From the NCBI GenBank assembly GCA_949710005.1, contig OX453274.1:13086168-13150167 (forward strand): DNA of 64,000 nt, in the 5' to 3' direction. Made by a program: the position numbers and the translations under genes. This DNA comes from Ricordea florida (Eukaryota; Cnidaria; Anthozoa; Corallimorpharia; Ricordeidae). This document shows, one piece after another, positions 61,325 to 64,000 of the stretch. The notes under the pieces were generated by a model. That model was not told where the DNA came from. It saw nothing but the letters and a program-made list of their open reading frames with translations, and ran no database searches. Every line of letters begins with the position of its first letter. Positions within the stretch are counted from its first letter, which is position 1.

Positions 61325-62302
61325 CTACTTTCTCTTCTTTCCACCTTTCATTTGTTCCACAAAATATAGAACAACAGCCATTATTAACAACCACGCATTC
61401 TCGCCTAAAAATCCAATAACCTGACCAACTGTTTTAAAAAGAAAGCTAACTATTGCACCAACCATTCCTGGTAATATTTCACCTAGTTTTTTACCTATAG
61501 TTTTCAATCCATTTCCAACACCCTTTCCCAATGTTGATAAACCCTTTGAAAGATTAGAAACTATAACCCCAATTATTATACCTACTGCACTCACAACAGC
61601 AAATACTGTAAAACCATACTTTTTGAAAATGTATTTTACACGATCGCGTAATGTCATTTTATTTTGTATTCTTTCTTCCTCATCCTCTAAACTGACCAAA
61701 TCTTCTTCGTTATTAACAATTTCTCTCTCATCAGCTTCAATTTGACTATTTTCCTCTGGTGTAATATTAGGTTTATCTCTTTTGATTTTTATATTTTCTT
61801 TTAGTTTAGCAATTAAACCTTTTTTCTTTGTTTTTTCATTATCAATTGATTCCAAAACCTCTTCAGCTGAAGGGCCAAGGTTATCTCTTATTGTTTTTAT
61901 CTCCATTACTTTTTTGCTTACATTGCCGTATCCATCATAAAAATTATGCCATTTAACCTTATCAGGATCATCACGCATTATTCCAACTTGTAATTTACCA
62001 AAATCATCATACCTAAAATCAAAATTTGCTTTCGCTTTGGGGTATTTAGTTTTAATCTCTTGCCAGGCTTCATCTTTGTTTATTTGTATCTCCTCAATAT
62101 CATATCCTGATAATTTTGTATATCCTTTTTTAGTTTTTGGTTTTGCACCACCAAACGAAGTTTCTGCCTCCTCATCATCAGGGTAATTTGGAATAGAGGT
62201 GGATGTTTTTGGCGATAAATAAATTGTTTCATTGTTTCCTTCACCTTCATCATCTTTTGTTTCATTTAGTTCAGTTGGATCTAAATCTCCTCCTTCTGCC
62301 AT
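61325..62302 (-). CDS. coiled-coil/hydrophobic protein, 325 aa
   Basis: Homologue of the 395-aa protein at 20314-21501. The last about 110 residues are almost the same (LRDRVKYIFKKYGFTVFAVV, LGEILPGMVGAIVSFLFKTV), while the N-terminal half is shorter and different apart from ETSFGGA. Strong C-terminal conservation points to the hydrophobic part as the functional core. Confidence 0.75.
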   Translation of the reverse strand: MAEGGDLDPTELNETKDDEGEGNNETIYLSPKTSTSIPNYPDDEEAETSFGGAKPKTKKGYTKLSGYDIEEIQINKDEAWQEIKTKYPKAKANFDFRYDDFGKLQVGIMRDDPDKVKWHNFYDGYGNVSKKVMEIKTIRDNLGPSAEEVLESIDNEKTKKKGLIAKLKENIKIKRDKPNITPEENSQIEADEREIVNNEEDLVSLEDEEERIQNKMTLRDRVKYIFKKYGFTVFAVVSAVGIIIGVIVSNLSKGLSTLGKGVGNGLKTIGKKLGEILPGMVGAIVSFLFKTVGQVIGFLGENAWLLIMAVVLYFVEQMKGGKKRK

Positions 62303-62326
62303 GATTTTTTTACTAATCAGTAAGAA

Positions 62327-62335
62327 ATCTTTAGA
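62327..62335 (-). promoter_or_regulatory. TCTAAAGAT motif (minus strand)
   Basis: 24 bases upstream of the start at 62302, followed by TTCTTACTGAT as in element A. Confidence 0.6.
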
Positions 62336-62379
62336 TCCTTTAGACCTACTAAGAAAATAATAAAGAAAAATAAAATTGA

Positions 62380-62388
62380 TTTAAAGAT
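62380..62388 (+). promoter_or_regulatory. TTTAAAGAT motif of the extra gene
   Basis: 24 bases before ATG 62413. The extra gene therefore carries the same promoter type. Confidence 0.6.
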
Positions 62389-62412
62389 TAGAAATTGAAA
62401 ATATAAAATAAA

Positions 62413-63240
62413 ATGATTAATGAAAACACACAATTAATAAATATTAATAATTATATACCCAAACAAAGTATGATATTTTCTAAACCAATTTTTGGTCAAA
62501 TTACTGATACCAAGCCAAAGGTTGAATTTAAACGAATTAAAATTTTTACAAAAAATGAAGATGGAACCGAAGGAGAACTTGTTATTCCAACTGGACGTTT
62601 ATATTCATTTGGAGTTTCCGAAAATAAAAGCCAAGAAACAAATAAAGTTACAGGATATACTTTTCCTTTGTGTTTATGGAGCGGAAATAAACCCACACCC
62701 GAAGAAGAAAAATGGATTGATACTTTTAACGAAATAGTAGATTGTTGTATTGATCATTTGATAGATAATAGAGAAAAAATTGACAGATTTGACTTGGAAA
62801 GAAAAGATCTTACTAAAATCAAAGGAGGTTTAAATCCTCTCTATTGGAAAATGGTAAAAGTTACAGATGAAAAAAACAAAACTTATATGCAAAGAGTTGC
62901 TGACCGCGGTCCAACTCTATATGCAAAATTAATTTACTATAAAGACAAATTTCTCACTAAATTTTATAATATGAAAGATGATGAATTAATAGAACCCAAA
63001 GATTTAATGAATAAAGGATGTCATGCAGAATGCAATATCAAAATTGAATCAATATTTATTGGTTCTTCTTGTATTTCACTTCAGGTAAAACTTTATGATG
63101 CGGCTGTAGAACCAATAACTGAACTGAAAAGATTGGCGCCACGTAAAAAATATAATCCCGAAGTAATTATTTCTAACAGCAAATCAGCTTCTAATTTTAT
63201 GGAATATGATGAAGATTCAGATTCTGGAAGCCTTATGTGA
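62413..63240 (+). CDS. extra gene resembling an NCLDV protein family (DUF2738/DUF5871-like)
   Basis: A 275-aa intact protein found in D but not A. The pattern EEKWIDTFNEIVDCCIDHLI, LNPLYWKMVK, RGPTLYAKLIYYKDK and IESIFIGSSCISLQVKLYDA recalls a family widespread in nucleocytoplasmic large DNA viruses. A nucleic-acid-binding role has been suggested for such proteins; I cannot confirm it here. It is inserted between the homologues of the 395-aa and 130-aa genes, on the opposite strand, as a self-contained unit. Confidence 0.55.
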   Translation: MINENTQLININNYIPKQSMIFSKPIFGQITDTKPKVEFKRIKIFTKNEDGTEGELVIPTGRLYSFGVSENKSQETNKVTGYTFPLCLWSGNKPTPEEEKWIDTFNEIVDCCIDHLIDNREKIDRFDLERKDLTKIKGGLNPLYWKMVKVTDEKNKTYMQRVADRGPTLYAKLIYYKDKFLTKFYNMKDDELIEPKDLMNKGCHAECNIKIESIFIGSSCISLQVKLYDAAVEPITELKRLAPRKKYNPEVIISNSKSASNFMEYDEDSDSGSLM

Positions 63241-63304
63241 GAAATGGAATTATTAATTTTTATGTTATATAACCCAATTACTGGTTACATAACAAAATAA
63301 TTCT

Positions 63305-63697
63305 TTAAAATAACTTGCTAACCACATACCCCAACGCCAACATTCCCCCACCAACATATACCATTTCTCCTTTTTTCTGATTTTCACTTGGTCTGTAATA
63401 ATCCGAGAATTTTGGCTCATGTATTTGTTCATATAATTCGAAAGCTTCATCTGTTTTTGAAAGATTTTTTGAAGCTTGGTATTTATCATCTTTTCTTTGC
63501 ATTTTCCAATCAATAAGTTTTTGTCTTTTTTCCTGATACTCCGCATAATCTTTTTGATACTTTTCTAATGCTTTATCGTGTCGTATTTTTTCTGCGTCGG
63601 TTTTATCTCCCGATAGATATTTTGCAAGATATGATCCGCCGACAAAGGCAGTTGCATTTAATACAGCTCCTCCTAACATCAATGCTATTGTGGCCAT
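63305..63697 (-). CDS. conserved membrane protein, 130 aa
   Basis: Same length and near-identical layout to 19869-20261 (ATAFVGGSYLAKYLSGDKTD, YYRPSENQKKGEMVYVGGGM). Confidence 0.78.
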   Translation of the reverse strand: MATIALMLGGAVLNATAFVGGSYLAKYLSGDKTDAEKIRHDKALEKYQKDYAEYQEKRQKLIDWKMQRKDDKYQASKNLSKTDEAFELYEQIHEPKFSDYYRPSENQKKGEMVYVGGGMLALGYVVSKLF

Positions 63698-63703
63698 GTT
63701 TAA

Positions 63704-63922
63704 TTATTTTGGTAGAATCTTTTGTTCCTCTAAATATGTTTTTAGGTACATACTGCCGGATAGAACTACAACCCATTTTCCATAATTTACAATACTTGAA
63801 GATGGATCGTTCATAAATGATTCTTTCATAACCTTTTTGGCTACATAACCAACTCCGGCCGCTAATCCGATAAGGACTGCTGAATCAGTAACAGTTTTCA
63901 CAAGTTTGTTTTCGTTTGACAT
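63704..63922 (-). CDS. small conserved membrane protein, 72 aa
   Basis: Only a few substitutions relative to 19619-19837 (SNENKLVKTVTDSAVLIGLA). The motif TCTAAAGGT lies at 63946-63954, 24 bases upstream. Confidence 0.78.
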   Translation of the reverse strand: MSNENKLVKTVTDSAVLIGLAAGVGYVAKKVMKESFMNDPSSSIVNYGKWVVVLSGSMYLKTYLEEQKILPK

Positions 63923-63958
63923 TATTTTTACTACAACAGTAGGAAACCTTTAGACCAA

Positions 63959-64000
63959 TTATAACATTCCAATTTTAGGATTTTGTGGTTGAGGTTGTTG
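63959..64000 (-). CDS. C-terminal end of 150-aa membrane protein homologue (partial)
   Basis: The minus strand reads a Gln/Pro-rich tail ending NPKIGML before TAA at 63959-63961, matching the PKIGMM end of the element A protein. The gene continues beyond the window. Confidence 0.65.
   Translation of the reverse strand, partial: QQPQPQNPKIGML

Larger units (their letters stand above)
56870..64000 (-). mobile_element. Element D: relative of element A, inverted, right part outside window
   Basis: Eight genes match element A genes in mirrored order with one additional gene. The left end shows the inner part of an A-type TIR (AAGATTTATCAGGGATTTTATA ... TTTCTGGGGCGCGG) before the terminal SAP gene. 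Iteron blocks are reduced to a single trace. The exact left border is uncertain. Polymerase, integrase and capsid genes are expected beyond 64000. Confidence 0.85.

Noticed and set aside
61290..61394. N-terminal extension of the 198-aa homologue in element D
   Set aside because: It overlaps the adjacent gene and its motif and has no counterpart in element A.

Overview
The window is a piece of a metazoan nuclear genome, probably a marine invertebrate such as a cnidarian. The evidence is a spliced immunoglobulin-domain exon, short spliced host exons, BEL/Pao retrotransposons, LINE and Helitron debris, and above all a pile-up of Maverick/Polinton-type virus-like transposons. The species assignment is inference. 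Almost all of the 64 kb is mobile DNA.

Layout. 1-1850: AT-rich decayed virus-like genes (an eIF2-beta/eIF5-like relic and tandem relics of a 'KYP...DLG' domain family). 1859-9585: one arm of a large inverted repeat, split by a decayed BEL/Pao element on the minus strand (2437-9543, target duplication CTAAA). 10110-10517: small host exons. 10762-26197: ELEMENT A, a 15.4 kb AT-rich Polinton-like element with near-identical 331-bp terminal inverted repeats (TIRs) and a 5-bp target duplication (AAAGA). 26398-27031: the other inverted-repeat arm. 27439-27801: host Ig exon. 28002-39185: ELEMENT B, a decayed classical Maverick/Polinton (about 620-bp TIRs, 6-bp target duplication ACCATA) of a different lineage, with an internal deletion that joins DNA polymerase to the integrase tail. 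39716-41054: LINE relic. 41055-55754: RELIC C, a decayed cousin of A that has been split by a Helitron fragment, two LINE fragments (one carrying a foldback element) and a young BEL/Pao element (48841-55602, target duplication CTGGT) with an intact polyprotein frame. 56870-64000: ELEMENT D, another cousin of A in inverted orientation, running off the right edge.

How the genes fit together. Element A encodes a protein-primed type B DNA polymerase with an embedded endonuclease-VII-like zinc domain, a retrovirus-type integrase, a major capsid protein, an A32/FtsK-like packaging ATPase, a probable single-jelly-roll minor capsid protein, and at least six co-oriented proteins of which five have membrane-spanning or hydrophobic segments. 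The inverted repeats carry the promoter and start codon of both terminal genes, and both of those genes encode SAP-like domains. Nearly every gene in A and D, and the readable genes of C, has the motif T(T/C)TAAAGAT about 18-25 bases before its start codon, on both strands. This suggests a dedicated viral transcription programme. I see no adenain-like protease in A, whereas B has one. D carries an extra gene resembling a protein family of nucleocytoplasmic large DNA viruses. I read A, C and D as one lineage of integrating, possibly membrane-containing, Polinton-like viruses that has repeatedly colonised this locus.
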